Source of the DNA: Chloroflexota bacterium
Lineage (GTDB): Bacteria > Chloroflexota > Ktedonobacteria > Ktedonobacterales > Ktedonobacteraceae
Assembly (NCBI GenBank): GCA_005881995.1
Contig: VBHV01000259.1
Span: forward strand, 1 to 7,130
DNA length: 7,130 nucleotides
Direction: 5' to 3'
The position numbers and the translations under genes were made by a program. The notes under the pieces were generated by a model that saw only the letters and a program-made list of their open reading frames with translations, searched no databases and had not been told where the DNA came from. Within the stretch, counting starts at the first letter, position 1. Each line of letters opens with the position of its first letter. This document shows, piece after piece, positions 5,945 to 7,130 of this stretch.

Positions 5945-7130
5945 TCAAGTAAGCAGGAGTTGAGCCACAGTACTACAAACGCGCCGGGCAATAGCCTGCC
6001 CATTGCCTAAGGTGGGTTGCCCATGAGTATAGACAGCGATGATATAGGTTTCTTGTTCATTCATCACGATGCCAGATGAATTCATCGCCCATAGATTGTC
6101 AGGACCTGACAACCAACCATCTTTCATGGCGACTGTTGCTCCTCCCGGAGCGGTGTCTCCTACACCTACCTGTTGATCGGATTCGATATGTTCCATCCAG
6201 TAGAAAGCCAGTTGGCGATGGTAAGCCGTCAGAATCGTGCCTTCATAAAGATCGGTCAGCAGCTTCACCATTGCCTGTGGTGTGACCACACTGTAGCCCC
6301 AGGCATCAGGATCGGGTTGCAGGTCGGGAACATGGATACTTTGAAGGTAGCGTGCGACTCCTTGCGCACCACCAATTTCGCTATAGTAGAGGATCGAGGC
6401 TGAATCATTATTCGAGTTTTCAATCATGGTGGTCAGTAGTACCATCTCACGAGCTGTCGGCTCACGGCCCTGGCGCTCGATCATGTCGAAAAAGGTCAGC
6501 ATAATCGGCACTTTCATCGAGCTGCCCATAATGAACTGGGCCGTGGCATTATAGGTGTAGTATCGCTGGTGCGTCACGTCGTAGACCACAGCGTTCACAT
6601 TGGGGTCCAGGCTGGCAAGATAGGTTGCGAGGTCGGATGAAAGAGCGTCTATTGCAGCTCGTCCAGGCACGTCGCCAGGGGAGCTAAAGGTCGCGGCAGC
6701 CGCTGAAACCCAGCCAGAAACCAGCTGTTTGGGAACACTCCATTGGACATGATACCAGAGCATTCCCATCTTCCAGGTCGTCTCACCAAGCAAGGTGAGC
6801 GGGAAATTCTCTTCCATATGTGCTACAGCAAGGCCCGTTCCTGCTGTATCGAGTAGTGCCGTATCACTCTGCGTCCAGATCGTTTGCTGCGCCTGGACCG
6901 ATACAGCAGGCGGCCCAATGGTGCGCAGGTAGGCGACACCGGTCTCAAGCCGCTCAATGAGGGGCTGCCCTGCTGCATCCACACTGTCCTGGTCAAGAAT
7001 CACCGCGTCGCGCCAGAACCCCTGTACCAGCATGTGGTGAACATGACCATCTTTCGAAAGAGAAAAGGCAAGCGCCTCGGTCAGTGGAGAGCCGAAATCC
7101 ATCTGCCACCCATCCGGTGAGATATCTGTG
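5945..7130 (-). CDS. SH3b-like plus class A beta-lactamase-like serine hydrolase, 5' end beyond the window
   Basis: The frame is open to the right edge, and the residues upstream of the ATG at 7102 (ISPDGWQ) read as a continuation of the same domain, so the gene is probably partial. Numbered from 7102, residues 60-132 resemble an SH3-like wall-binding domain (DTAGTGLAV, WYHVQW, SGWV). Residues about 150-385 match the beta-lactamase2/serine hydrolase fold: GSSMKVP with nucleophile Ser194 and Lys197, SNN at 230-232 for the SDN motif, and KDG at 327-329 for KTG. No omega-loop ExxLN (Glu166 equivalent) is visible, so true beta-lactamase activity is doubtful; a peptidoglycan-directed hydrolase or D,D-peptidase-like role is more likely. 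No signal peptide can be judged because the N-terminus is outside. Its TGA is at 5947-5945. Confidence 0.85.
   Translation of the reverse strand, partial: TDISPDGWQMDFGSPLTEALAFSLSKDGHVHHMLVQGFWRDAVILDQDSVDAAGQPLIERLETGVAYLRTIGPPAVSVQAQQTIWTQSDTALLDTAGTGLAVAHMEENFPLTLLGETTWKMGMLWYHVQWSVPKQLVSGWVSAAAATFSSPGDVPGRAAIDALSSDLATYLASLDPNVNAVVYDVTHQRYYTYNATAQFIMGSSMKVPIMLTFFDMIERQGREPTAREMVLLTTMIENSNNDSASILYYSEIGGAQGVARYLQSIHVPDLQPDPDAWGYSVVTPQAMVKLLTDLYEGTILTAYHRQLAFYWMEHIESDQQVGVGDTAPGGATVAMKDGWLSGPDNLWAMNSSGIVMNEQETYIIAVYTHGQPTLGNGQAIARRVCSTVAQLLLT

Noticed and set aside
7..7130. CRISPR array, tRNA, rRNA, prophage or defence system.
   Set aside because: No regularly spaced direct repeats, no clover-leaf-like sequence, and no recognisable Cas, nuclease, integrase or toxin-antitoxin motifs were seen.

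Overview
The window looks like a chromosomal segment of a Chloroflexota bacterium, most likely class Ktedonobacteria. This is an inference from moderate GC content, a Chloroflexota-style mix of genes (a large membrane-anchored protein with Ig-like ectodomains, an M50-CBS protease, a DUF2182 membrane protein, an SH3b plus class A-like serine hydrolase), a stand-alone FchA next to a divergent FolD, and a GGGCGACC-type nested palindrome of the kind scattered through such genomes. No taxonomic marker is present.

Layout. The left half (1-3551) reads on the + strand. It holds a large single-pass membrane protein with a proline-rich cytoplasmic part and Ig/BACON-like ectodomains (7-1788), a small three-TM protein with a very basic tail (1853-2356), and a site-2-type M50 metalloprotease with a CBS pair (2476-3551). 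The protease gene is broken: an internal segment has been lost and the reading frame shifts near 2827-2829. The right half (3522-7130) reads on the - strand. In transcription order it holds a serine hydrolase running off the right edge (7130-5945), a 5'-truncated DUF2182 gene (5731-5312), a short leader ORF with the best Shine-Dalgarno in the window (5253-5176), fchA (5185-4559) and folD (4562-3522). The two halves converge and overlap by 30 bp at 3522-3551.

How the genes work together. fchA and folD form a one-carbon/folate unit that interconverts methylene-, methenyl- and formyl-tetrahydrofolate. They are joined by a GTGA stop/start overlap, and fchA itself overlaps the upstream leader ORF, so three reading frames are chained by overlaps. 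FolD aligns without gaps to my recollection of E. coli FolD numbering, yet has Ile at the catalytic Lys54 position, while Tyr50, Gln98 and Asp121 are kept. With a dedicated cyclohydrolase encoded immediately upstream, the simplest reading is a division of labour: FolD as dehydrogenase, FchA as cyclohydrolase.

A second unusual point lies at the convergent junction. A perfect 35-bp inverted repeat, each arm of which is itself a hairpin, lies inside the folD reading frame and supplies most of a 51-residue C-terminal tail that the family lacks. The remaining observations are two damaged membrane-protein genes, an in-frame 57-bp tandem duplication in the first gene, a stem-loop in the fchA leader, and a perfect extended -10 element in the gap upstream of the DUF2182 remnant.
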